A stretch of DNA of 64,000 nt. Source: Eubacterium sp. Lineage in GTDB: Bacteria > Bacillota > Clostridia > Peptostreptococcales > Anaerovoracaceae. Under the pieces are notes generated by a model. It saw only the letters and a program-made list of their open reading frames with translations. It was not told the DNA's origin and searched no databases. Shown here one piece after another: positions 24,979 to 33,988 of this stretch (positions within the stretch are counted from its first letter, which is position 1; every line of letters starts with the position of its first letter). The DNA lies in the NCBI GenBank assembly GCA_021769965.1, contig JAETRU010000005.1, positions 47,555-111,554 of the forward strand, written 5' to 3'. Position numbers and translations under genes: made by a program.

Positions 24979-26727
24979 ATGGAATTTGTAGGGAATCAAA
25001 TTAATCTGAAATCTGTGCTCGCCACTTTGACAGTGGCTTTTTTTACAGGGCGCATCGAACTGTTTAACGGCACGTTTCCGGCGGCGGTGGCTTTGATCAC
25101 GGTCATGGCCGCGGTATCCACAGTGTATATTTATCTGGTGCCGGTCATGGCCGCGGGAATGTTTACTTTCGGCGGAACGGGCGTGGACTTTTACGACGAT
25201 CTGATGGCTATGGCCGTCTGCGGCGTGTTTTTTCTGTTTTTTCACAGGCAGCGGTTCACCATCAACCAGAGAACGGCGGCAGCGGCGGCTGCCATGATCC
25301 TGTGCAGCTGCATCTACTACGGCGCGAAGGACATGCTGTATCTGCTCAGCCTGCAGACCATGATCAAAGAGGCAGCGGCGCTGATCATCTACATAAGAGT
25401 CTTTAATACGCTGGCGAAGATCCTCTTTGCCGGCCAGGGGGCAGACCGCATCTCTGCTGAGAGAATGAGCCTTTCGCTGTCGATCTTCGCTGTATCTCTC
25501 ATCGGCGCTGTCGGCGTCAGCCAGGTGGTATTTCCGTTGTGGCTGCTGTTCTTCACTACGGTGTGTTACTGCAGGGGACTGCAGCCGGCGCTGGTAACGG
25601 CAGCTATAGCCTGTGTGTTTTCGTGGTGCCAGGGCAGCAGCGACAGTATGGCTTTTACCATGGTTTTTGCCGCTCTGGTCGTCGGGTGGTACTGCGCGGG
25701 ATTGCTGGAGGGGCGATATCGCAAGACAGTGCTGGCGCTTACTGTTTTTGGAGTCGCGGCGGTCTGTCTGCCGGAAAATGTCTACGGCGCGGCGGCAGCT
25801 ATGGCATTTCTGACCGCGTTTCCGGCTCATCTGCTGACCCGGATCTGGTGCAGCGCCGAGGCGAAACTGATGCCGCAGACCTGCCCGCAGCAGGATGTGA
25901 AGCTCTTTGCAATACGCCGGGCTCTGCGCAGAAAACGTGAGGCTTTTCTTTCTCTGGCAAAGATGTACAGCGCCGGTTTTGACAACCGGCAGATCATATC
26001 CTATCAGTTTCAGGGCATGGCGCGGGTGGTTGACGGGATCCTGGATGATCTGTCAGGCGGCAGGGTTTCTTCTGATGAAACAAAGGGGTTTCCGCCGGTG
26101 CCTGTAGGCAGCGCGTCCTATGCCTTTGAAGAGGTCTCCGGTGACAGCTGCCTGTCGTTTTCCTTTGGACATAACAAACAGGCGCTGATCATCAGCGACG
26201 GCATGGGCAAAGGCAGCCGCGCCCAGGCAGAAAGCCGTCTGGTGGTGGTGACTCTCGCACGGCTGCTGGAAGCCGGTTTTGACGTGGATGTGGCTATGAA
26301 GACGGTCAATGCCGTTCTGATGGCGGGAAGCAGCGGGGATATGTTCGCCACGGTGGATCTGGCCATCATAGATAAGGAAAGCGGGCGCGCGCAGATTTTC
26401 AAGATGGGAGCGGCTTCAACCTTTGTCAAGCACGAGGGCAGGGTATCGGCGCTCAAGCGGCCGGCGCCGCCGGTGGGAATTCTGGACGGCGTCAAGCTGG
26501 AATACATCGATGTGAAGCTGAAGAAAGGAGAGCTTCTGGTCATGGTGTCCGACGGCGTCACGGACTGCGACCGACAGGATCCGGAGTGTCAGTGGCTGCG
26601 GCAGCGGCTTTCGGAGATCGGCAGCAGGGATCCGGAGACGGTGGCGGAACTGATCGTAAATAAGGCTGCTGAGAAATACGGCATCCGGGAGCGTGATGAC
26701 CTGACCGTCATGGTGGCCGCGATATAA
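24979..26727 (+). CDS. spoIIE: Stage II sporulation protein E-like membrane phosphatase
   Basis: A 582-residue protein with about 8-10 hydrophobic segments in residues 1-300 and a PP2C-type serine phosphatase domain in 375-582. Metal-site motifs are ISDGMGKGSRAQAESR near 405, and VSDGVTD and RERDDLTVMV near the end. In spore formers SpoIIE dephosphorylates SpoIIAA to activate sigma-F and helps place the polar septum. At 582 residues it is clearly shorter than the roughly 800-residue Bacillus protein; the missing part is the linker between membrane and phosphatase domains. The ATG at 24979 follows AAGGGG. It stands alone, well away from the tilS-ftsH genes that often adjoin it. Confidence 0.88.
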   Translation: MEFVGNQINLKSVLATLTVAFFTGRIELFNGTFPAAVALITVMAAVSTVYIYLVPVMAAGMFTFGGTGVDFYDDLMAMAVCGVFFLFFHRQRFTINQRTAAAAAAMILCSCIYYGAKDMLYLLSLQTMIKEAAALIIYIRVFNTLAKILFAGQGADRISAERMSLSLSIFAVSLIGAVGVSQVVFPLWLLFFTTVCYCRGLQPALVTAAIACVFSWCQGSSDSMAFTMVFAALVVGWYCAGLLEGRYRKTVLALTVFGVAAVCLPENVYGAAAAMAFLTAFPAHLLTRIWCSAEAKLMPQTCPQQDVKLFAIRRALRRKREAFLSLAKMYSAGFDNRQIISYQFQGMARVVDGILDDLSGGRVSSDETKGFPPVPVGSASYAFEEVSGDSCLSFSFGHNKQALIISDGMGKGSRAQAESRLVVVTLARLLEAGFDVDVAMKTVNAVLMAGSSGDMFATVDLAIIDKESGRAQIFKMGAASTFVKHEGRVSALKRPAPPVGILDGVKLEYIDVKLKKGELLVMVSDGVTDCDRQDPECQWLRQRLSEIGSRDPETVAELIVNKAAEKYGIRERDDLTVMVAAI

Positions 26728-26741
26728 TAACGAACAGACAA

Positions 26742-26787
26742 AAAGACTGATACACAGGGGAGAGATCCCGGCCGCGTATCAGTCTTT
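26742..26787. terminator. Bidirectional terminator between spoIIE and the opp operon
   Basis: AAAGACTGATAC (26742-26753) pairs with GTATCAGTCTTT (26776-26787), a perfect 12-bp stem. Confidence 0.85.
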
Positions 26788-26816
26788 CCTGTAATCTATT
26801 CTAATTCTTATAGCTC

Positions 26817-27749
26817 TTATAATTCTTTCTGGTATTTTTCAAATTCTGGTTCATTGGCCCATACGAAATGTGCCGGGCGGATCTCGCGCCACGATGGCTT
26901 TTCTACGCTGTAGTCGTGGCAGGACGGATCGTAGACCTTCAGGGTCTTGCTCTTCTCTCTGACCGGATCAGGCATCGGTATAGCAGAAAGCAATGCCTGA
27001 GTATACGGGTGAATCGGATGAGCAAAGAGCTCTTCTGTTTCTGCAAGCTCTACAAGAACGCCTTTATGAATGACGCAGATTCTGTCGCAGATAAACCGCA
27101 TGACGGAAAGGTCATGGGAGATGAACAGATAGGTCAGTTCATATTCCCGCTGGAATTTTGCCATCAGATTCAGGACCTGGGCCCGGATCGATACGTCCAG
27201 CGCCGAGATTGGCTCATCAGCGATGATGAATTCCGGTCTCATGACCATGGCTCTGGCGATGCCGATACGCTGCCGCTGGCCGCCGGAAAACTCATGAGGG
27301 AACCGGCTCGCGAATTCCGGAAGCAGTCCGACCTCGTCCAGCGCCTGCGCTACCTGCTGCTGCCGTTCTTCTTTAGTCAGTTTTTTCGGCAGGTTCAGAA
27401 GACCTTCCGCAACGATATAGTCTACCTTGGCACGCTCATTCAGAGACGCCATAGGATCCTGGAAGATCATCTGAATCTTCTGGGTGACCTCTTTGTCCAG
27501 TTCTTTGGAGATCTTTCCGTTGATCTTTTTGCCGTCGTAAATGATCTCGCCGCTTGCGGTAGGATTGATCCGGATGATGGCTCTGCCGATGGTAGTCTTA
27601 CCGGAACCGGATTCCCCTACAAGTCCGAAGGTCTCACCTTTGTAGATCTGAAAGCTGGCGTTGTCTACTGCCGTAAAGGGATGGCGGCGTGAACCGAACT
27701 GTATTGCCACGTTCTTTACGTCAACTAAGACTTTTTTTTCTTCTGTCAT
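26817..27749 (-). CDS. oppF: Oligopeptide ABC transporter ATP-binding protein, OppF/DppF type
   Basis: A 310-residue cytoplasmic ATPase that powers peptide import together with the OppD-type partner. Walker A is GESGSGKTT, the Q-loop [11 protein letters not shown], the signature [14 protein letters not shown] and Walker B FIIADEP. The C-terminal oligopeptide-transporter extension contains [15 protein letters not shown]. It is the last gene of the minus-strand oppABCDF operon, 2 nt after oppD. It ends at a terminator shared with spoIIE. Confidence 0.95.
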   Translation of the reverse strand: MTEEKKVLVDVKNVAIQFGSRRHPFTAVDNASFQIYKGETFGLVGESGSGKTTIGRAIIRINPTASGEIIYDGKKINGKISKELDKEVTQKIQMIFQDPMASLNERAKVDYIVAEGLLNLPKKLTKEERQQQVAQALDEVGLLPEFASRFPHEFSGGQRQRIGIARAMVMRPEFIIADEPISALDVSIRAQVLNLMAKFQREYELTYLFISHDLSVMRFICDRICVIHKGVLVELAETEELFAHPIHPYTQALLSAIPMPDPVREKSKTLKVYDPSCHDYSVEKPSWREIRPAHFVWANEPEFEKYQKEL

Positions 27750-27751
27750 GG

Positions 27752-28822
27752 TTACATCCTCCCTTCTGCCAGTCTGCGTACAGCTTCCGGCGGCTCCAGT
27801 TTCGGCGCTCTCGGATCCAGCAGCCAGGTTCTGGCTTTGTGGGTCGGCGTAATGTCAAAGAATGGAGGCCGCTCGACAAAGTCGATGTTCAGCGCGTACG
27901 GATTTCGAGGCGCGAAGGCGTCGCCTTTGATCTCCATCTGCAGATTCGGCGGCGTGCCGGTAATGGAATACAGATCTTCGCCTTTGATACCCAGCTGCGG
28001 CAGGGAGCTGAGCAGCGCCCAGGTATACGGGTGGCGGGGATCATAGAAGATCTCGTTTACATTGCCCACCTCGATGATATCTCCCGCGTACATGACTGCG
28101 ATGCGGTCTGCCACATTGGCTACGACGCCCAGATCGTGGGTGATATAGATGGTAGTCAGGTTCAGCTTATCCTGCAGATCGCGGATCAGTTTGAGGATCT
28201 GTGCCTGTATGGTCACGTCCAGGGCGGTGGTAGGCTCGTCACAGATCAGAACTCGCGGATCGCAGGCCAGCGCGATGGCGATAACGACTCTCTGCCGCAT
28301 ACCGCCGGAAAATTCGTGAGGATACTGCTTGCAGCGTCTTTCCGGTTCGTTGATGCCTACGTCGATCAGATGCTGAACAGCCTTTTTATGAGCGTCTTCT
28401 TTGCTCATATCAGGATGATGCAGCAGCACGGTTTCTTCCAGCTGACCGCCGATGGTTTTCAGCGGATTCAGGCTTGTCATAGGGTCCTGCATGACCATGG
28501 CGATCTGTTTGCCGCGGATGGTCAGCCATTCCTTCTCTGTCTTGAATTTGCTCAGATCTACGATGCTTTCATCGCTGCCGGAATCATCGGTGCGGAAGAG
28601 AATGCTTCCGCTGTCGATATAGCCGTTGGAATCCAGCATGCCCAGGAAGGTCTTGGTAAATACGGATTTACCGGAGCCGGATTCTCCTACGATGGCGATA
28701 CTTTCGCCCTGATGGATATCCAGGCTGATGCCCCGGATAACATTGAGCACCGCGCCGCGAAGGGTGAATTTCACGTGGAGGTCTTCAACGCTGATAATTG
28801 TATTTTTATCAATTTCTTTCAT
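27752..28822 (-). CDS. oppD: Oligopeptide ABC transporter ATP-binding protein, OppD/DppD type
   Basis: A 356-residue ATPase partner of OppF. It has Walker [11 protein letters not shown]-loop [13 protein letters not shown], signature [15 protein letters not shown], Walker [13 protein letters not shown], and the C-terminal peptide-transporter region with [17 protein letters not shown] sits 6 nt before the ATG. A classical OppD would carry cysteines for a [4Fe-4S] cluster near the C-terminus; only one cysteine (in a KQYPHEF context) is seen, so that cluster is not supported here. Confidence 0.95.
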   Translation of the reverse strand: MKEIDKNTIISVEDLHVKFTLRGAVLNVIRGISLDIHQGESIAIVGESGSGKSVFTKTFLGMLDSNGYIDSGSILFRTDDSGSDESIVDLSKFKTEKEWLTIRGKQIAMVMQDPMTSLNPLKTIGGQLEETVLLHHPDMSKEDAHKKAVQHLIDVGINEPERRCKQYPHEFSGGMRQRVVIAIALACDPRVLICDEPTTALDVTIQAQILKLIRDLQDKLNLTTIYITHDLGVVANVADRIAVMYAGDIIEVGNVNEIFYDPRHPYTWALLSSLPQLGIKGEDLYSITGTPPNLQMEIKGDAFAPRNPYALNIDFVERPPFFDITPTHKARTWLLDPRAPKLEPPEAVRRLAEGRM

Positions 28823-28833
28823 TTTGTACCTCC

Positions 28834-29928
28834 TTAGTGGTGATTTCTCGGGTCAGCTGAATCCGAGAACGCGTTGCCTATTACGTAGAACGCGATTGTA
28901 ATAACTGAAAGGACGATGGTAGGGAAGATCAGCTGATATCTCAGTTCCGGACTCATCATCAGGGCTCTGCCCGCGTTGACCAGATTACCCAGCGACGGCG
29001 CGCTTGGCGGAAGACCGAGACCGATATAGCTTACGAATACTTCGTTGCTGATGGCGCCCGGAATGGTCAGTGCCATTCTCAGCATGATAACAGAAACGAT
29101 GTACGGCAGCAGGTTCTTTGTAATGATCCTGAAGATCGGCGTACCCAGACATCTGGAAGCCAGATTGTAGTCTCTGTCTCTTATCATCAGTACCTGATTT
29201 CGGATAAACAGCGCCATAGACAGCCATCCTGTAATACTCATGGCAAATACCAGTGTGAACATATTTCTCTTCATGATGTAAGCCAGCAGTATCAGTACGA
29301 TAGTCTGCGGCACGTTATCGAAGATGTTCCAGATCTCTGTAAAGAGAAAGTCGAGCTTCCGCACATAACCCCAGAGGAGACCGATGGTAACACCGATTAC
29401 AACTTCCGCGATGGCTACGCAGAATGCGATTTCCAGAGAGCGGCGTGTACCGTCCCAGATTCTGGACCACAGATCCTGTCCGGCATTGTTGGTACCGAAG
29501 ATGAATTCGCTGCCTGGCGCGATATTGCCGCGTGCCATGCCGTTTTCATCGAAGAATATCTTGTTAGGGTCTGCCTGATTCGGAAGCAGAGGCTGAATAA
29601 ATGTAAATAACAGCAAAGCGCACATAACGATTAAGAAGAATACTGCCACTTTGTTATGTAAAAAGGTACGCAGTGTAGAACGCCAGTAGGAATATTCCGT
29701 ATAACCGAGCCGTTCTGATTCTTTTGCGTCAAATTTAGCAAAGGAGAATGCTTCTTTCTCGTCCATGGTGTGTGTATTTATGTCGGCTGGGCCGTCAGGA
29801 GATGCGGTATTTTTCGTATCAGCAGAAACAGCGCCTTTTTCCAGTTCATCGCAGGTTTCGCTGATTTTCTGAGAAACAGCTTCTTCCAAACCTTTGGAAA
29901 GACGGTCTTTCGGAGAAAATTTATTCAT
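28834..29928 (-). CDS. oppC: Oligopeptide ABC transporter permease, OppC type
   Basis: A 364-residue membrane permease. A soluble N-terminal extension of about 90 residues (acidic, with an SADTKNTASPDGPAD stretch) precedes the first helix. FGTNNAGQDLWSRIWDGTRRS is the family segment, and the EAA loop is recognisable near LASRCLGTPIFRI. Its start codon shares one base with the stop of oppB (TAATG on the minus strand), so the two permeases are translationally coupled. The extension is longer than in most OppC proteins. Confidence 0.93.
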   Translation of the reverse strand: MNKFSPKDRLSKGLEEAVSQKISETCDELEKGAVSADTKNTASPDGPADINTHTMDEKEAFSFAKFDAKESERLGYTEYSYWRSTLRTFLHNKVAVFFLIVMCALLLFTFIQPLLPNQADPNKIFFDENGMARGNIAPGSEFIFGTNNAGQDLWSRIWDGTRRSLEIAFCVAIAEVVIGVTIGLLWGYVRKLDFLFTEIWNIFDNVPQTIVLILLAYIMKRNMFTLVFAMSITGWLSMALFIRNQVLMIRDRDYNLASRCLGTPIFRIITKNLLPYIVSVIMLRMALTIPGAISNEVFVSYIGLGLPPSAPSLGNLVNAGRALMMSPELRYQLIFPTIVLSVITIAFYVIGNAFSDSADPRNHH

Positions 29929-30869
29929 TAACGCGCGCCTCCTTTCTTGCCGAATGAGATTCTAGGGTCAACGATTGTCATGGCGATATCACCGATGATC
30001 AGACCTATGATACTCAGGAAAGAGTAAATCAGAACGAGGGCCTGTACCACGGTATTATCCTGTGTCTGAATTGCTTTTACCAGAAGTCCGCCCATGCCCG
30101 GAATGGAGTACAGGGATTCTACATAGATGGAACCGACAACAGTCAGTACAAAGGATGTAGGAATATACTGTACCAGAGGGACAAAGGCGTTACGGAAAAT
30201 GTGTTTGCTCATCAGCTTTTTGGAATTGACTCCCTTTGCTACGGCAAGTTTTACATAGTCCTTATTACTTTCGTCGATCATATATCTTCTCAGCCACATG
30301 GCGTAATATGCGATATTGCCCAGGGCAAGTGAAATGACCGGCAGGATATAGGTCGCCCAGTTTCCTCTGGAAAACAGCAGAGGAAGTCCTGAGAGGCTGG
30401 TTCCGTACATCTGTATGAATAAGTAGTAAACAACAGCAGGAACCGCCTGAATTACGACAATGAACACAGTACCTAAATGATCCGGCAGCCGCCCCTTATA
30501 TCGGGTCATAAGCCTGCCGAGAGGCAGACCCAGAAGCAGGGAAAGGATCAGGGCGATTGTTCCTAAAAACATGGAAATAGGAACCTTCTCAGCTAAAATA
30601 GTAGTAATTGGAACACCCGGGCGGTATCTTGAAGAGTTGCCCAGATCTCCATGAATAAGATCGTTATAAAATCGCGAGAGCTGTGTCGGCAGCGGATCGT
30701 TAAGACCTTTGATGTCCAGTTGACGTTCAATCTGCGCTTCCGTCATCTTATCATAGTTTTTAAAATATCCTTCTATCGGCATTAACCGGAGAAGACAGAA
30801 CACGATAGTGCAAACAAGAAATAAAGTGATAAATGAACGCAATACTCTTTTGATAACATACGAAGTCAT
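29928..30869 (-). CDS. oppB: Oligopeptide ABC transporter permease, OppB type
   Basis: A 313-residue membrane permease with the standard N-terminus TSYVIKRVLRSFITLF, a periplasmic loop with LDIKGLNDPLPTQLSRF, and the EAA loop KLAVAKGVNSKKLMSKH. About six hydrophobic segments are seen. It follows the binding-protein gene after a 106-nt gap that contains a strong hairpin without a U-run. Confidence 0.94.
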   Translation of the reverse strand: MTSYVIKRVLRSFITLFLVCTIVFCLLRLMPIEGYFKNYDKMTEAQIERQLDIKGLNDPLPTQLSRFYNDLIHGDLGNSSRYRPGVPITTILAEKVPISMFLGTIALILSLLLGLPLGRLMTRYKGRLPDHLGTVFIVVIQAVPAVVYYLFIQMYGTSLSGLPLLFSRGNWATYILPVISLALGNIAYYAMWLRRYMIDESNKDYVKLAVAKGVNSKKLMSKHIFRNAFVPLVQYIPTSFVLTVVGSIYVESLYSIPGMGGLLVKAIQTQDNTVVQALVLIYSFLSIIGLIIGDIAMTIVDPRISFGKKGGAR

Positions 30870-30903
30870 ATCTTGTTTTACACCTCCTATACTGAAGTAA
30901 ATT

Positions 30904-30936
30904 CAGTACAGCCGAGTCGTATGCCCGGCTGTACTG
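30904..30936 (-). promoter_or_regulatory. Intercistronic hairpin between oppA and oppB
   Basis: The 11-bp stem CAGTACAGCCG / CGGCTGTACTG (30904-30914 and 30926-30936) is not followed by a U-run on the minus strand. It has the same position and logic as the hairpin at 1934-1972 in the other peptide operon. Confidence 0.75.
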
Positions 30937-30975
30937 TTATTTATATGTTTAATGATGCAAGGACTTCAGGAGGCT

Positions 30976-32874
30976 TTATTTTGATCTTGCAGCTTCCCAT
31001 TTTTCCATCTCGGACTTGAACATCTCTGTGCTCAGTGGTTTGTCCATGATCTTCTGTCCTTTGTAACGCAGGGAGGATACGCCGAATGGTGCATACTGTC
31101 CCTCAAACGGGTTCAGTTTAGTAGCCTGATAGCCGCCGCCCAGGCAGAACGGAATCGTTATTGCGTGGTCGATCAGAATTGCTTCTGCATCCGCAAAGGC
31201 CGCATAACGTTCAGCAGTCTTGCTTTCATCTGTAATTGCGTCAGCCTTTGCTACTGCCTTATAGTACTCATCAACGACTGCCTTTGTTTCAGGGTCTTTG
31301 CTCATGTACATAAATGCGTAGTTGTTGACGTCAGAGAACGGATCGGAATAAGTCAGAGGGTCAGCATAGTCACAGCCATAGTTGGTCTTTAACAGTGCGT
31401 ATTTACCGGCTCCTCTTACGCTGCTCAGGAAGTCCTGTGTAGGTCCCTGTTCAACGATGATATCGATGTAGTCTGTGCCCAGTAAGTCTTCTAACTGTTT
31501 TTCGATGTAAACACATTCTGAATCCCAGTCAGATGCGGATGGCATGTAAGGAAGCAGAATCTTGACAGGGAAGGTTGCTCCCTTTGCTTTCAGTTCTTTT
31601 ACTGCTTTTTCTTTATATTCTTTTGCCAGATCTTCGTCAAAGTAAGCGTCAGGACCGTCATTTACTGCCAGATCTTTGAATACCTGCTGATCCGGATAGT
31701 CTACGCCGTCAGCCATTACAAAGTTCTTCGGTGTAACGGTATTCTGAATCAGAGTTTCCGCGTTGAGTTCGTCTGCAATCTTGATTGCGCCGATTCTGTT
31801 GAGACCGTGGAAAATAGATTTTCTGAAGTTTTCATTGTTTACAGCGATTTTCCAGTTGTCCGGTTCGTATTCAGCGTCGAACTGCGGATTAAAGTTGAAA
31901 CTGAAGAAATAGCTGTAGTCAGGCAGTACACGAATCGGTGCGTACATGTCTTTTGTTTCGTCATTTTCAGACCAGCTCTTTGCAACTGTGCTGGTCAGGC
32001 CTGCACTGTCAACCTCGCCGCGCTGGAACATTTCGCCGGATAAGGTAGCAGCTTCTGCGTTGTAAGTGTAGGAAAGGGTGTCGATATATACCTGATCTGC
32101 TTCGAAGTAGTTCGGATTCTTTTTCAGGGTATATTTTTCACCTGCGCTGTATTCGCTCAGATAGTAAGCGCCGCAGTACCATAACTGAGAGTATTCTGCG
32201 CCGTCCAGTGCTTCGGAGAATGCATTCCACTGATCCATATCCCAGTCAGCGCGGTTTTCCCAGTCGCCGAACTGTGCCACAACGTCTGTCGCGATCGGAG
32301 CGAAACATCCGTAAGTCAGGCAGGACAGGAAGTAAGGACAAGGTGCGTCCAGTGTGAATTCCAATGTCTTGTCGTCAAGAGCCTTGATGCCGACATCTTC
32401 CCACTTTGTATCTCCATTTATGAGGGCTTCACCGCCTACGCCGCTGTTTTTAATCTTGGCTGCAGGGAACATGTAAGAAGCAGCTGCGTCAAATTTCAGT
32501 GCGTATTCTGCCGCGTTGACAAAATCCTGCGCGGTCACGTCGCCGACTTCTTCGCCGTTGCAGTCATACCACTTGGCGCCTTCGCGAATCTTGAAGGTCC
32601 ATGTCAGGCCGTCTTTTGACTCTTCCCAGGATTCTGCCATAGCAGGCTGAATCTCTCCCAGTGAATCAAACTGAATCAGCCATTCTTCCGTATTCGCCGG
32701 AATCTTCATATCATCGGTGTAATACGTATTCAGATAGTTTAATGTAGTTACGTCTGCAGAATACAGTTCACGGTATTCTGTAGCACCGTCGGAACCACCA
32801 TCGCCGCCGCATGCGGTGAAAAGGCTCATACATAGCACGAATGCCAGGAAGGTTACAAATAATTTCTTCTTCAT
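30976..32874 (-). CDS. oppA: Oligopeptide-binding lipoprotein, SBP family 5 (OppA type)
   Basis: A 632-residue extracellular binding protein of the opp operon. Its lipoprotein signal ends in FTAC (Cys22), followed by a GGDGGSDG linker. SBP_bac_5 landmarks are AESWEESKDGLTWTFKIREGAKW and the segment with NNENFRKSIFHGLNRI. The length is at the long end, which is usual for OppA. It is the first gene of oppABCDF and is preceded by a -24/-12 promoter about 115 nt upstream. The peptide preference is not predictable. Confidence 0.95.
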   Translation of the reverse strand: MKKKLFVTFLAFVLCMSLFTACGGDGGSDGATEYRELYSADVTTLNYLNTYYTDDMKIPANTEEWLIQFDSLGEIQPAMAESWEESKDGLTWTFKIREGAKWYDCNGEEVGDVTAQDFVNAAEYALKFDAAASYMFPAAKIKNSGVGGEALINGDTKWEDVGIKALDDKTLEFTLDAPCPYFLSCLTYGCFAPIATDVVAQFGDWENRADWDMDQWNAFSEALDGAEYSQLWYCGAYYLSEYSAGEKYTLKKNPNYFEADQVYIDTLSYTYNAEAATLSGEMFQRGEVDSAGLTSTVAKSWSENDETKDMYAPIRVLPDYSYFFSFNFNPQFDAEYEPDNWKIAVNNENFRKSIFHGLNRIGAIKIADELNAETLIQNTVTPKNFVMADGVDYPDQQVFKDLAVNDGPDAYFDEDLAKEYKEKAVKELKAKGATFPVKILLPYMPSASDWDSECVYIEKQLEDLLGTDYIDIIVEQGPTQDFLSSVRGAGKYALLKTNYGCDYADPLTYSDPFSDVNNYAFMYMSKDPETKAVVDEYYKAVAKADAITDESKTAERYAAFADAEAILIDHAITIPFCLGGGYQATKLNPFEGQYAPFGVSSLRYKGQKIMDKPLSTEMFKSEMEKWEAARSK

Positions 32875-32986
32875 TCCTCTTTCAACTCCTTTATTATTTT
32901 TTTTGGTTGGAATATCGTTCAGCGAAAAAAAGCTGACAGGTTTGCCGGCAAAAGTTTTTTCACTAAAGTTCTTGCCATTTAGAAAA

Positions 32987-33001
32987 GCAAGAACTATGCC
33001 A
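32987..33001 (-). promoter_or_regulatory. Sigma-54 (-24/-12) promoter for oppABCDF
   Basis: On the minus strand: TGGCATAGTTCTTGC, with 10 nt between GG and GC. The -12 half is also the right arm of a 9-bp inverted repeat (AGTTCTTGC at 32967-32975, GCAAGAACT at 32987-32995). GGAT elements lie 60-105 bp upstream (33063, 33084, 33101). No further coding sequence is seen in 32875-33230. Confidence 0.82.
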
Positions 33002-33165
33002 GATAAAAGAAAAAGGGCGTAGATATTGAAATTGCAATGATTTTCTGAATAATCTGTGTGATGGATAAAAAAGAAATTTAATTGGATGAGTAAGATAAAT
33101 GGATTAAAACTTATTTTTTCCTTCAGGGAAAAATAAACAGAAACGTGTGATCGAAGAATGAGAGA

Positions 33166-33200
33166 AGGCCGGCGCGTGGCAGTATCTGCAGCGCCGGCCT
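33166..33200 (-). terminator. Terminator after the C39-like peptidase gene
   Basis: The perfect 10-bp GC-rich stem AGGCCGGCGC / GCGCCGGCCT (33166-33175 and 33191-33200) lies just downstream of the stop. The following U tract on the minus strand is short. Confidence 0.7.
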
Positions 33201-33230
33201 TTGTGAACCGAAAGGCGGATCGATGATCTT

Positions 33231-33824
33231 CTATTTTCTGTCACTTTTGCGCCAGAACAGGAAGTAGCGGGGCCGCCGGTTTTCTGTATCTTCGATGATG
33301 ACTTCCGGTGAAGCATAAACCAGACATCCGGCTTCACGGACTTTGCCCTTTCGCTCCGGCGTCTGAAATTTATCTTCAGACCACGACGGATCCAGAATCA
33401 GGATCTCTCCATTGTGATAGCTGACTGCTGTCATGTAATGACCGCCGTTTGTGAAGAGACCGTGGTAGCCTTCGCGGTCGCCGCCGGGATTGAGTATGGC
33501 GCAGCCGCCGCTCTGCAGACATTCGATCAGTTCACCCATATTATTTGAGGTCTTCAGATCCAGATCGTATTTTTCTGCTACGACAGGAGCCAGGATCTCC
33601 ATATCTGTGCCGGGATCCTGATTGGCTCCGCTGTCCATGGACATCTGTCTGCATTCTTCCAGTGTCAGGGTCTCCATAGTCAGTCTGTCGATGAGCATGC
33701 AGCAGGAGCAAAGGCCGCATCCCGCCATCTTCACTGTGCCGTGGCGCATGCATTCGCTGTCAGGATGTTTCGTGTCTGTAAGATAAGGCATATCCGGATA
33801 ATCGTTCTGATTTACAAATAGCAT
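33231..33824 (-). CDS. C39-like papain-fold cysteine peptidase
   Basis: A 197-residue protein. The likely nucleophile is in the Cys-rich segment MAGCGLCSCCML near residue 36. The His of the catalytic pair is in NGGHYMTAVSYHNGEILILDPS near 145, followed by the Asp-Pro that usually completes the triad. There is no signal peptide or membrane segment, so it should act in the cytosol. GGAGGAACT precedes the ATG. It has its own sigma-54 promoter, of the same kind as the peptide transporters beside it. Processing imported peptides is a reasonable guess. The substrate is unknown. Confidence 0.72.
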   Translation of the reverse strand: MLFVNQNDYPDMPYLTDTKHPDSECMRHGTVKMAGCGLCSCCMLIDRLTMETLTLEECRQMSMDSGANQDPGTDMEILAPVVAEKYDLDLKTSNNMGELIECLQSGGCAILNPGGDREGYHGLFTNGGHYMTAVSYHNGEILILDPSWSEDKFQTPERKGKVREAGCLVYASPEVIIEDTENRRPRYFLFWRKSDRK

Positions 33825-33881
33825 AGTTCCTCCTTGCTTCGCCTTTACGGCGTCATATATAAATGTATATAAAAGAAGAAA

Positions 33882-33896
33882 GCAAGAACCATACCA
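33882..33896 (-). promoter_or_regulatory. Sigma-54 (-24/-12) promoter for the C39-like peptidase
   Basis: On the minus strand: TGGTATGGTTCTTGC, with 10 nt between GG and GC. The start codon is about 45 nt beyond the expected transcription start. GGAT elements lie at 33973 and 33983. Confidence 0.75.
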
Positions 33897-33906
33897 GAAT
33901 AAAAAA

Positions 33907-33950
33907 CGTGAAATTTCCTGACTTTGAGCAGGCAGTCCGGAAATTTCACG
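33907..33950 (-). terminator. Terminator after the sigma-54 activator gene
   Basis: The 12-bp perfect stem CGTGAAATTTCC / GGAAATTTCACG has an inner GACT/AGTC stem and is followed by U6 on the minus strand. Confidence 0.92.
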
Positions 33951-33988
33951 CGTCTGGCAAATGTGTTTAATTGGATAGAAAAGGATTC

